Shown here piece after piece: positions 1 to 9,189 of a stretch of DNA of 64,000 nt. The stretch is from Panaeolus papilionaceus (Eukaryota; Basidiomycota; Agaricomycetes; Agaricales). Made by a program: the position numbers and the translations under genes. The notes under the pieces were generated by a model. The model made no database searches. It was not told where the DNA came from and was given only the letters and a program-made list of their open reading frames with translations. The stretch is from NCBI GenBank assembly GCA_015501605.1, contig JADNRZ010000011.1:1054001-1118000 (forward strand). The letters are read 5' to 3'. Within the stretch, counting starts at the first letter, position 1, and the number at the start of each line of letters is the position of its first letter.

Positions 1-240
1 AGTTTACCTCACTGAGGCTCGGTTAATTTTGGCAGAGAACTCAACTGAGGCTCAGCTGAGGCTCAGTTGAGTATCAGGTGAGCCTCAGCTGAGCCTCATT
101 TTACACCAAAAAAAAACAATTCTCTACTAGTTTTAGTAATAGAATTAATTGACCTGATAAGCTGAGGCTCAGCTGAGGTTCAGCCGAGTCTCAGCTGATG
201 AGCCGATCCTCAGCTGAGGCTCAGCCGAAACATTTGGGCT
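1..240. repeat. Clustered near-palindromic GAGGCTCAGCTGAG repeats
   Basis: Two clusters (about 7-98 and 161-232) are built from repeated CTGAGGCTCAG and its complement CTGAGCCTCAG, separated by an AT-rich spacer of about 60 bases. The repeats read almost the same on both strands, so the segment could fold back on itself. This looks like the end of a fold-back or MITE-type element cut by the window edge, but I see no clear target duplication. No coding sequence is evident. Confidence 0.5.
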
Positions 241-449
241 AGAGTAAAGTCCTCACTGGAGCTGCATATTGGAGCTTCAAAAGAGATGCTGTCTAGGTGA
301 CGGGCAGTGAAGGCTTGGTACTGGCCTACCACGCTCGAGCTTTGAACGTTCGCTTAGCCACATCAATGAAAATGTGGCACATCAGTGGCTCGAAGATTTT
401 CGAATACTGCAGTAACTTGAATATACAACATATGTATTATCGGAGCAGC

Positions 450-820
450 CTTGAAATGATGAGTGGGCGCACGTACCGCACCTCACGCATCAAACAGTTA
501 TGCATTCAAAGGGAGGAGTCCATGCTAATGATTCTGTCATACACGAGGTACATGTCTCCCTTCCCTCCTTTTACCCTCTTCCTTCTCCTCTCACTCAAAC
601 CCATACCAACACCTTCCCACAGATCATCCATCCAATCAGCCCACCTAGTACCAGGCTACAAACACCTGTTGTCCTCCTCACTCCGCAACGGTCCTATCCG
701 CAGGTAGACAGGGGTGTTTATAGCGGATCAGTGCAGACACTTGTTGATTGTGTATGAGACGAGGGATCGGACTGTACCATTGAAGTATGTGGGGAGGATT
801 GAGGGATGATTAGGGAGGAG
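450..820 (+). pseudogene. Fragment of alpha/beta-hydrolase gene (3' half)
   Basis: This stretch aligns with the 3' half of the intact hydrolase gene on the minus strand at 18394-20289. It matches the exon carrying SKGGVDDDSAILE, then the following intron including its CCCACAG acceptor, then the block QSAHLPGYNHALSSSLRDG, and finally the strand around the catalytic Asp (HGTKDRTVPPKY in the intact gene). The reading frame is broken by stops and indels. Intron sequence is retained, so the copy arose by DNA duplication and not through a processed mRNA. It points toward the decayed F-box copy C, whereas the intact hydrolase is head-to-head with F-box copy B, so the two neighbourhoods have been rearranged relative to each other. 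Confidence 0.75.
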
Positions 821-971
821 GACCCTGATCTGCCCTTCTCCTTATTTGGGACTGGGTGCCACACCACATGTCGAAGCTGAATTTCAATTTCAACAGTCAG
901 ACTCACATAAACGTCTCAGTGTCAACACTCTCTTGCTGACGCCAACAAAGCAGCTCACACCACCAAAAAAA

Positions 972-1175
972 ATGCCCAGCAACCTTCCAATAGAGATTTA
1001 CCAGGTCATTATTGATTTTATTGCTGAAGACACTGAGTGGTACTACATCTCTGCACAAACGATGCGCGACCTTTAAATTTGTGCATGCTGTCTTGTTTGC
1101 ATGTCATTTGTCCCATTGTGTCAGCGACACATTTTCACGCAGGCAACCATTGGACGAATTACAAGTCAAGGTTAT
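972..1175 (+). pseudogene. F-box gene copy C, 5' part (disrupted)
   Basis: The N-terminus MPSNLPIEIYQVIIDF matches the F-box starts of copies A (14866) and B (20867). After TMRDL a TAA at 1074-1076 interrupts the frame. The same frame then continues with the family block LVCMSFVPLCQRHIFTQA, the equivalent of SFVALCQRHIFAKA in copy A. The gene stops abruptly near GTTAT at 1171-1175, where a 491-bp insertion begins, followed by the retrotransposon. The rest of the gene resumes at 9190. The stop, the two insertions and later stops make this a clear pseudogene. Confidence 0.8.
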
Positions 1176-1666
1176 GTTGAATTGAAGTGATAAAACACTT
1201 CAAATGGACTCTTATATATATTAGATTAACCCATGGAACAATTAGAATAGTGAAATGGGCACTTAGAATTAGACTTGACATATATTTCTGCAGTATTTCG
1301 CATTTTTCTCATTGTAGGATAAAGATATTTTAGTTTTCTCTTCGGATTCTTACTCGCATTCAAAATAGCTACAGAACGGTATATAGCACTTCATAGTGGC
1401 TGAATGTTTGTGTCATGAATATTTGGATGCTGATATAGTGGACACCTGTTGTCACACCTCACGGTATCCAGACACAACATGACCAAACAGATGCCTTTTC
1501 CTACTATGTCCCAGAAGGAGACAACAAGAGTATTGGCTTATACAAAGCATTATTGCTATTTCACATCTATTATCAACTGTGAATAACACATTAGTTTCTT
1601 GGCTTGATAGTGATATTATCTGATCAGTGTTTCACTGGTAGTGGTCTCATTGTGCAAGTTTAACAG
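1176..1666. other. AT-rich insertion of unknown type inside F-box copy C
   Basis: About 491 bases lie between GTTAT at 1171-1175 and GTTAT at 1667-1671. F-box paralogs A and B have nothing here, so this is inserted DNA. It holds no ORF of note. Its ends, GTTGAATTG and CAAGTTTAACAG, are only loosely inverted. A small palindrome, GAAGTG-ATAAAA-CACTTC, is near the left end. I infer a small non-autonomous element whose right-hand GTTAT was later reused by the chromovirus. A relic of another element type is equally possible. Confidence 0.4.
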
Positions 1667-1671
1667 GTTAT

Positions 1672-1973
1672 TGTTATGGTTGACTTGTTCAGCGCGTACA
1701 AGTCCGGCTGTAGAGTCAACAAGAACGAAGTTCAAGAATAGGGTCGGAGTTGGGTTACATTCGAGTCTAGAGATATCTAACTAAGAGTGCCACTTCAAGT
1801 GATCGCTCGATGGTATTGTCTTAGCAGAGAGCGAGTAAAAGAAGTCCAGTAGAAGTTATCGTTCTATTGTAGTTAAAGAACTAGCTAAAGAACATAAGGT
1901 ATAGTACCGGGGTTTATATACATAATACTGATGGTCCATGCACAGTGCGAGAGGTCTGTGCACAAGATAGATA
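1672..1973 (-). repeat. 3' LTR of the chromovirus, truncated
   Basis: These 302 bases match 8624-8925 of the intact LTR with four differences: 1677/8629, 1694/8646, 1700/8652 and 1808/8760. All four are transitions at CpG sites. The match ends abruptly at 1973. The inner 259 bases of U3 (equivalent to 8926-9184), the polypurine tract and the end of the third ORF are missing, so an internal deletion joined ORF3 directly to the remaining LTR. The copy of the TATA motif is retained. Confidence 0.88.
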
Positions 1974-3075
1974 CAGGGGTTGTTGGTCCAGGTGGATTCC
2001 CAAGGTTTGCTTCTGCCCCAAGGGTTGGACGGTCTAGACAAGCTCTTTTTCTTGCCTTTGTTGTCCTTGGCAATGGGTCGGGGACAACTGTCGAGGCGGT
2101 GGCCAGGTGCTTTCTTGTGGCAATTCCAGCAAGAGTAGTGGGGCAATTTTCAAGGAAGTGGTCAGCAGTCGTACATCTGCGGCAGAGGCGTTTTCCAAGT
2201 TTGAGGAAGGCGATGACAGTAGGTTTGATGGACAAGTCTAAGTTTTCGAGGATGTTTTCGGGTTTGCGGAAAAAGAATTCGTTAAAGGTAGGGCGTTGGG
2301 GAACAGGATAGGAAAAGTCGTAAGAGAAGTTTTTGTTGTGTCGGAAGGAGTAGGTGTCGTTGGGTTCGTGCTTAGCGTATTTCTTCCTTTGCTCTGTCAC
2401 GAGCTCGATGAGCCTGTTACGACAGTCAGGGTCGTTGAAGTGTTGTTGACAGAACACTTCAAACTGGGAGCATCCCGTGTCCCAGTTGTCTGCTGCTTGT
2501 TTGCGGAGGCTATCGATGATTGCCATATGTTTGAGAACTTGTTGTTTGATGGCGATAGCGGAGTTGTTCATAAAGGAGAGATGGGGGAGATGATGGTCTG
2601 AGAAGGGAAGGACCCAATCAAGGAGGTCGTAATCTTCTTTGGTGCGGAAGATATTTACGAATTCTTTGAAGTTGATTGAGGTGCGATCGTGGGCGGATCT
2701 GGGGAGGATGGGTTCGTTTTCCCAACCTTTTGCTCTGAAGAGGACGTCGGAGAGTTCTGGATCGTTATGATTGGAGATGGTGGTTTCATGAGCATGGGCA
2801 ATGGTTTTGATTACGTCGTCAATGCTTTGGATGGCGGGGATAGTTTCTTGTTGGTTGGCTTCTTCCTCTAGGCAAAGCCCTCGTTGTTTGGCTTCGGCTA
2901 TGAGGGATTTGGTATGGGCGATGAATTCGGCGTTGGACATGGATAGTGGGAAGACGGGAGAAGCGACAGTAGGAGGATTGGAGAACGATCCTTGAGAGGG
3001 GGAGTGAATGCGAACGGCTCTGGGAGCGGATGAGGAAGAGGGAGAAGCGGATTTGAGAGCAGAGGTAGTGGTCAT
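1974..3075 (-). pseudogene. Third ORF of the chromovirus: putative zinc-knuckle protein
   Basis: This sense-strand ORF starts 30 bases after the end of the chromodomain ORF. The first roughly 75 residues are Ser/Pro-rich, followed by a mixed helical-looking region of about 220 residues. Near the end is a canonical CCHC knuckle CRRCTTADHFLENC (C-x2-C-x4-H-x4-C). A second, looser knuckle, CWNCHKKAPGHRLDSC (C-x2-C-x6-H-x4-C), lies immediately downstream in another frame. A one-base loss in a C-run near 2136-2140 would explain the switch, though a programmed shift is not excluded. The distal end was lost with the 3' LTR deletion and now reads into the LTR. Nucleic-acid binding is inferred from the knuckles only. 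I recognise no homolog, and it does not resemble an envelope protein because it has no signal or membrane segment. Confidence 0.65.
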
Positions 3076-3104
3076 GTTGTAGAAAGTTGTAGTTGTTTGA
3101 ATTT

Positions 3105-6100
3105 TTAGATGAGTTTGCGTCTTCTTTTATAAGCAGAAAGGATATCAGGGGCGTTAACAAGGTTATCTTCCGGTTCCCAGGAATTATGAAACAGTGAGAA
3201 GCCTTTCCATGATACCATGTATTCCCGGTTAGGCGGTCTCCCTTGGTGATGGAGAATAGATTCCACTTCATATTCTTCTTCTCCGCCAATAAGGTCAGGT
3301 GGTGGTTCTGGGAAATTCTGGCCATATTCCGGAGTTTCGTGATAAGGTGTGAGAAGGTTAGCATGGAAGACATCGTGAATTTTCCAATAGAAAGGGAGTC
3401 GGAGCCTATATGTGACAGGTCCTAAAATTTCGGAGATTGGAAATGGTCCTTGTCGTTTGGAGGAAATTTTCTTATTGGTGCCAAGTCTAAGGTTCTTAGC
3501 TTCTAGCCATACTTGTTGTCCGAGTTTGAAGGGCGTGTGTGGGTTTTTGCTGCGGGTGATCATGCAGTTTCTTGCGTGTGTATGAGCGGCGATTGCTTCT
3601 TGGCGCATTTGGACGAGGGCTCCGAGCTTGTCTTCCACAGAAGGGTGAATGGAATGTTCAAAGGCAATCGGAATTTGAGTGGGGTTAGTTCCTAACATGA
3701 GTTCAAATGGGGTATGTCGGCGGTCGGAGTGTCTTCGGTTATTATGTGTAAATTCGAGGGTAGGGAGTGCGTCAACCCAGTTTTCTGGGTTGGAGATGCA
3801 GTAAATGGAAAGGTAAGTTTCGATTTCTTGGTTGTAGCGTTCTGTGGTACCGTCTGTTTGAGGATGGTAGGCTGTGGAGAGTCTGGATTCAATTTGGAGG
3901 AGTTTTAGGAGTTCTTTGAAGGCGTGGGAAGCGAATCTGGGATCTCGGTCCGACGTGATAGAGTCAGGTAATCCAAAATGTTTGTAGAGATTGTTGAGTA
4001 GGAGTTTGGCGATACCTTCTGAGTTGATCGTTTTCGTGCAAGGTAACAAAATTACCCCCTTCGTTAGGCCGTGGTCCACCACGGAGAGAATAGAGTCAAA
4101 TCCTTTCGATGGTGGAAGGTCGGTGATAAGATCCATAGATGTTTGGGCAAAGGGTTTGAGAGATTTCGGGGGGTCAATCGGAACTAAAGTGGGTTGCGTG
4201 GGATTTCAGTTGATCTTGTACTGTTGACAGTGGGCGCATCCTTTGACATACGATTTGATGAACTGTCGCATACCTGGCCACCAGTGAGTGGCGGAGATAG
4301 AGTTAAATGTTTCTAGTTCTCCAGGATGTCCAGATGACACGGTGTCATGGAAATGACGAACAATGGAGTGGCGAAGTTCGGTATCTTTAGGAACGTAAAC
4401 CTTTTCCTTGTAGAAGAGTAGTTTCCCATAGTCACCCTTTTCGAAGGACCAGTTGTCAAGTGAGGTTCCTGAGGATGTGTTTTTGTCAGATAGCAGCAGT
4501 TCCAGGGCTTTCGTGGCATTCTTGTCTAGTGGTTTAGCTGTAGCTATTTTTTCTTGAAGTTCGAGATCAATGAGGTTCATGAATAGGGAATCGGGGAGTA
4601 CGGTGATGTCGGTGTTTTCTTCGTTATCGCCTTCTGGGACTAAGTCAGGTCGTCGTGAGAGTGCATCAGATTGGATCATTTTATCTCCTGGGGTGTGAAC
4701 AAGGTTGAGGTCGTATTTGGATAGGATGAGGAACCAGCGTGCTTGTCGTCCATTAAGTTTCTGAGGGGAGCGCCAATAGGTAAGGTTCTTATGATCGGAG
4801 AGAATGGTTGTCGTGTGAGGGGATCCCAGGATGTAATGTTTCCATTCCTCTATGGCGCGGATAATTCCGAGGAGTTCGCGGTCGAAGATCTGATAGTTCT
4901 GTTCAGCAGGGGAAAATGATCGAGAAAGGAAACAGACAGGGTGGCATTTTCCATTGGTGTCAGTTTGAGTTAAGACAGCTCCGTATGCGTACTGGGAGGC
5001 GTCGGACTCAATCTGGAAAGGACGGTCAAGGTCGGGCATAGCGAGTACTGGTTCTTGGGAAAATCGCTCTTTCAAGTTGTCGAATGCGGTTTGCTGAGCT
5101 TCTCCCCATTCAAAAGGGCATTCTTTCCTAAGGAGGTCGTTCAGAGGTCGGGCGATGTCGGAATAGTGTCGAATGAATTTTCGGTAGAAGTTGCCAAAGC
5201 CCAAGAATGATTGGACCTGTTTGAGGGTCTTGGGGGCTGGCCATTCTTTAATTCTGGCGAGTTTCGAGGGATCCATAGAGATTTTGTTGTGTTCGATGAT
5301 AAATCCTAAGTAAGCCATGCTGGTCTTGGCAAACTCGCATTTCTCGGGTTTTAGGTATAGGTCGTTGTCTTTCATAATTTGAAGCACTTCTTTAGTGTAT
5401 CGTTCCAGGTCTTCTTTGTTGGTGGCGTAGATAAGGATGTCGTCCATGTATATGATCACGTAGCCGTTGTCAATCTGTTTGATGAAGATGTTGTCCATCA
5501 TCGATTGGAATGTCGCGGGCGAATTGCAGAGGCCAAAGAACATAACCAGGGGTTCAAAGAGTCCAAATTTGGTCTTGAAGGCGGCTTTCCATTCGTCTCC
5601 TTCTTTGATGCGGATATTATTGTAGCCCCATCGGACATCAAGCTTGGTGAAATATTTGGTGCCTTTGAGTTTATCCATGAGGTCGGTGACAAGGGGTAGC
5701 GGGTAAGCATTTTTGACTGTTCCTTCGTTCAGGTGGCGGTAATCTTGACAGGGGCGGAGTTTGGAATTGGCGTCCTTTTTTGGTACATAAAAGAATCCAG
5801 ATGCTTGAGGGGAATTGCTTGGTCTGATTGTTCCTTTTTCGATGCGTTCATCGATAAATTCCTTGGTTGCTTTTTCCTGTTCTGGATTAAGAGGGTAAAC
5901 CTTGGAAGATTTTTCGACGAAATCAGGTTTAAGTTTGATCTCGTGGTCCCATGGTTTATGGGCGGGCAGGGTGCCAGAAGCTTCTTCAGAAAATACTGAA
6001 ATCCAGGGATGATACTGTGGGGGAACGATGTCGAGGGGATCTGAGGTTTCGCGTTTCTTGTCGAATTTTTGGGCAAATGCTTGGGAGTGGGTTAGGGCGG

Positions 6101-6737
6101 CGTGGATCCAGGTTTCTTGGGTTTCTTCTGCGAAACCTTCCTTCATAAAAGAGGTCACATGGTCGTCAGTAGTTGTTTCGAGGGTATTCGTTTGGTTCGT
6201 TATCGTGTTCTTCCCCAGCATAAGCCTTACATGGGATTCTAGCACGGCAATCGTGGTTTCGTCTAGGATGGCGGCATCAGTGGGGTACCAATCGGGAATT
6301 TTGTTCCAGGTTTCTATCCGGTGGATCTCCTGATCCGTTTCTTCTTCCATGGAAGCCCTCCAGTTAAACGAGGCCGTCTTCCAGTCAATGTCAGGGTTCG
6401 TTTCTTGCAGCCACGGCAGTCCTAATATCATCTTCTGCCGTCCTAGTCCAGTCACTAGGAATTCCGTTTTTCTGGTCTTTCCGTAGACCGTAATGTCAAG
6501 GGTTGTTCTGCTGGTAATCGTTCCAGTCTTGTTCAGGGTTCCGTCAACATTTCGAACACGTATAGGGATATCAAGAAGTGTCAAAGGGAATTGCTGGGAT
6601 CGGGTGAAGGATTGGTCGATAAAGATTCCTGAGGCTCTGGAATCAAGAAGTGCATGGATAGAAAGGGGTTTGGCGGTTCTCTGAGATTCACACAAGATAG
6701 TCACAGGAACAGAAATGGTTTCATTGTGGGCTATCAA
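3105..6737 (-). pseudogene. Chromovirus Pol (protease, RT, RNase H, integrase, chromodomain)
   Basis: The domains are in Ty3/gypsy order. Protease has LLDSRASG near residue 31, where the family has DSGA or DTGA. Reverse transcriptase carries YMDD near residue 429 (about 5440-5450). RNase H begins around IESDAS. The integrase H2C2 finger ends in CAHCQQYK. An in-frame TGA at 4206-4208 then interrupts the polyprotein. The frame stays open across it into the integrase core (MDLITD, TSDRDPRF and TERYNQE hold the D,D,E residues) and a C-terminal chromodomain (EYEVESIL through WEPEDNL). The chromodomain in related elements steers integration to marked chromatin. Pol lies in a different frame from gag, overlapping its end near 6785. 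The TGA is one CpG transition away from CGA, in keeping with the LTR decay. The protease Gly-to-Arg change would probably inactivate it independently. Confidence 0.9.
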
Positions 6738-6784
6738 AGTGGAACATACAGATATATAAGGGTCTGACGTTGAGGCAGGGCCCT

Positions 6785-8548
6785 TTAGGCAAAATCCTGT
6801 TCTTGCATTTCGGAGGTAAAGGTGGCTTGTTCTTCTTCATTTAATTCGCTGTAGATGGCGCGGATGTGCTTGACGAATTCTTTTGGGTCTTTGGCATACA
6901 AGTTATTGATATGGTTGGTCGGGGTCGTTCCAGTTCTTCCTCCTGGTCCTCCAGGTCTAGCGCCTGGTCCTCCAGCAGAGGGTGTTCCATAGTTCTGTCG
7001 GTATCCTTGGTTTCCAGGGTTTCGGGTTGGGCAATCATGAGAAATATGTCCTGGTTGGTGGCATTTGAAGCATTCTCCTTTCTTGACGTGTTCGAGGCAT
7101 TCGAATTCAGTGAGATTAATCTGCCTAGGTCGGGTGAAATTAAATCCCATTTGGTTGGAAGTAAAGCGACGAGGTGTGGGAATTTTGGGGACGAAGGGAT
7201 TGGTCTCCCTCCAGATCGCATCGGTTTCGGCTGCTTGGTCCATCCATTCTTGAAGGGTGACGGGAGGGTCTCTGTTGTTACGGAGTTTGTTGCTGATCGC
7301 AGTTTTAAGGGATCTGTGATACATTCTAGCAAGCTTTTTCTCATTTTCTCCAATCTGTTGTCCTGGTGGAGTTCGGGGGAATGTGTAACCTGAAAGGGTC
7401 ATCAGGTTCTTAAACGCGGTATTATGTGCTTCGACCGTTCCGGTTTGTTTGAGGTTCTGGAGGCGATCGTCGGCTTGATCTTCTTCAAGGCGTATTCCAA
7501 AGTCTTGTTTGAGCTTATTGATAAAAGCTTGGAACGTTCCATAGGTGATTGGCGCGCCAGTGTGTTGGGCAGTATTGAATGCTTCCATGAGGAAGACTTT
7601 CTTCCAATCCATGGCTTCTCGGTCTCCTTTCTCTCCTTCGCCGAACTGGGAAAGAATGTAAGCGATCTTTTGTTCGTCGGAGTTATAGATGTGTCTGTTG
7701 ATGAAGAGATAGTTGTAGCATTGGGTGAGAAAGTCACGGAGCTTAGAGCGGTTTCCCATGAACTGTTCGGGAGCTCCAATCAACAATTCCTTCTGGCTGT
7801 GTGCGGGCGCAGGAATAACAACGTTCTGCAGTGGATTTCCTCCTGGTGGGTTAGGTCCTCCTCCACCTCCTCCTGGTGGTGGTGGTCCTCCTCCTGCTCC
7901 TCCTCCTCCGGTTGGTGGGAGTGGAGCGCCTCCTGAGCCTCCTCCACCTCCACCCGGTGGTGGTGGCAAGGGTGGTCCGGGCCTTCTTGGTCCTGGTCCT
8001 GGGGTTCTGGATCCTCCAGGCATTATTCCGGATGGTCCTCCTGGTGGGCTATCAGGTTCCTTCTTCTTTCCTTTGTCAGTATCGGTTGGCGGTTTATAAT
8101 CCCAGTCTCCTGGTTTTGGTTTGGGTATTCCACTTCTGAGAATATTGCTGGTTAAATCTTCTGATGATCCAAAGATAGATCCTGCAATATCTCCCATAGG
8201 AGTAGACATGTTATCGGTGTATTTGGGGATTTCGTGTGAGAAGACGGGAGTCCTGTTGATAGTAAGGTCTTGTTCGCGAGGGTTGTAGGGTTCTTCTTGG
8301 TCTGGTAGTTTAGGTACCTGTGTTCATTCGTTCTGGCCCACTGGCGTTTCGGGCAGCTCGGTTGTCGTTCCGAGTTCGTTGATGGCTGTTATCGAGGTTT
8401 CTTCTTCGGGGCGTCTTTCGTCCGTATTCGGGGATCTGGGTGTTGATCTGAGCGGGTATCTCTGAGTGACTCCAGTAGTCAAGGATGGGGTTCTGACTAT
8501 GCTCGAAACTGATCCTGATCTGAGTCTTCCGGACCTAGTTGATTTCAT
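6785..8548 (-). pseudogene. Chromovirus Gag with CCHC zinc knuckle
   Basis: The frame is open from 8548 to 6785 except for one TGA at 8324-8326. The clean stretch starts at the ATG at 8209 (474 residues). It has a Gly/Pro-rich N-terminal third (about residues 60-125), a retrotransposon-gag-like capsid region, and a canonical knuckle CFKCHQPGHISHDC near residue 383. The sequence ends in an acidic tail. Gag would package the element RNA. Whether translation normally begins at 8548 or 8209 cannot be decided here. The upstream 74 codons look coding (Arg/Ser/Thr-rich), which favours 8548 and makes the TGA a lesion. ORFs on the opposite strand of the Gly/Pro-rich part are antisense shadows. Confidence 0.85.
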
Positions 8549-8610
8549 GGGTGCTGTCTTGAGTATGGGTGGGGACTGTCAACGTCAACGACGGACAGTA
8601 TACTTGGAGA

Positions 8611-8623
8611 TAGCTAGTTCTTT
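8611..8623 (-). promoter_or_regulatory. Self-complementary primer-binding site
   Basis: On the minus strand the intact LTR ends in CGTAACA. The next 13 bases are AAAGAACTAGCTA with no gap. They are perfectly complementary to TAGCTAGTTCTTT inside the LTR (minus strand, 8839 to 8827). They do not show the TGG start expected of a tRNA-primed site. Tf1 of fission yeast primes reverse transcription from the folded-back 5' end of its own RNA in this arrangement, so self-priming is the natural reading. Confidence 0.8.
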
Positions 8624-9184
8624 TGTTACGGTTGACTTGTTCAGCACGTACGAGTCCGGCTGTAGAGTCAACAAGAACGAAGTTCAAGAATAGGGTCGGA
8701 GTTGGGTTACATTCGAGTCTAGAGATATCTAACTAAGAGTGCCACTTCAAGTGATCGCTTGATGGTATTGTCTTAGCAGAGAGCGAGTAAAAGAAGTCCA
8801 GTAGAAGTTATCGTTCTATTGTAGTTAAAGAACTAGCTAAAGAACATAAGGTATAGTACCGGGGTTTATATACATAATACTGATGGTCCATGCACAGTGC
8901 GAGAGGTCTGTGCACAAGATAGATAAGAGTCGGAAGACAGGTTGAAGGAGTCATAGTAGTGCGTGTATGAGAGCAAGAAAGGGAGACGAATCATAAGTAT
9001 GAAAGGGATGAGTCAGAGATAGGAGTTGGAAGTGGAGTGAGAAGAGAAAGAGATAAGAAGATAAGCTGAACTATAAGTACAAAGAGAGATGATAATACAC
9101 GAAGATAAGATAAAAGTCCAGATGAGATAGAGAAAAGATAAGAGCGCAATGTAAGGAGTAGACGAGAAAAGATATAGCGTAACA
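8624..9184 (-). repeat. 5' LTR of the chromovirus, intact (561 bp)
   Basis: The LTR is bounded by TGTTACG at 8624 and CGTAACA ending at 9184, with GTTAT target duplication outside. Its outer 260 bases (8926-9184) are strongly purine-rich on the plus strand. They are absent from the other LTR copy, which hides the true length unless the target duplication is used. U3 runs from 9184 to about 8840, and R/U5 from there to 8624. Confidence 0.88.
8827..8872 (-). promoter_or_regulatory. LTR promoter: TATA box and predicted self-primer start
   Basis: On the minus strand TATATAAA (8872-8865) lies 33 bases upstream of TAGCTAGTTCTTT (8839-8827). The spacing fits a transcript beginning at or next to that 13-mer, which is also the sequence complementary to the primer-binding site at 8611-8623. 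The RNA 5' end would therefore carry its own primer, as in Tf1. Confidence 0.65.
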
Positions 9185-9189
9185 GTTAT

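Larger units (their letters stand above)
1667..9189 (-). mobile_element. Ty3/gypsy chromovirus, self-primed type, degraded
   Basis: A nearly complete LTR retrotransposon is read on the minus strand. It is flanked by a perfect 5-bp target duplication GTTAT (1667-1671 and 9185-9189). The intact LTR spans 8624-9184 with inverted ends TGTTACG/CGTAACA. The opposite LTR is cut to 1672-1973. In transcription order it carries gag (8548-6785), pol with protease, reverse transcriptase, RNase H and integrase plus a C-terminal chromodomain (6737-3105), and an extra zinc-knuckle ORF (3075-1974). In-frame TGA codons at 8324-8326 (gag) and 4206-4208 (pol), a frameshift in the third ORF, and loss of the 3' polypurine tract and part of U3 make it non-autonomous. 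The chromodomain and the self-complementary primer site place it near the Tf1/sushi lineage of chromoviruses. It is inserted in F-box copy C. Confidence 0.92.

Noticed and set aside
1885..1973. Third ORF of the retrotransposon reading into the LTR as a genuine C-terminus
   Set aside because: The LTR here is truncated by a deletion, so the LTR-derived codons are an accidental fusion.
7725..8139. Gly/Pro- and Leu-rich frames on the plus strand
   Set aside because: They are antisense to the Gly/Pro-rich part of gag and reflect the base composition of that repeat-like coding sequence.
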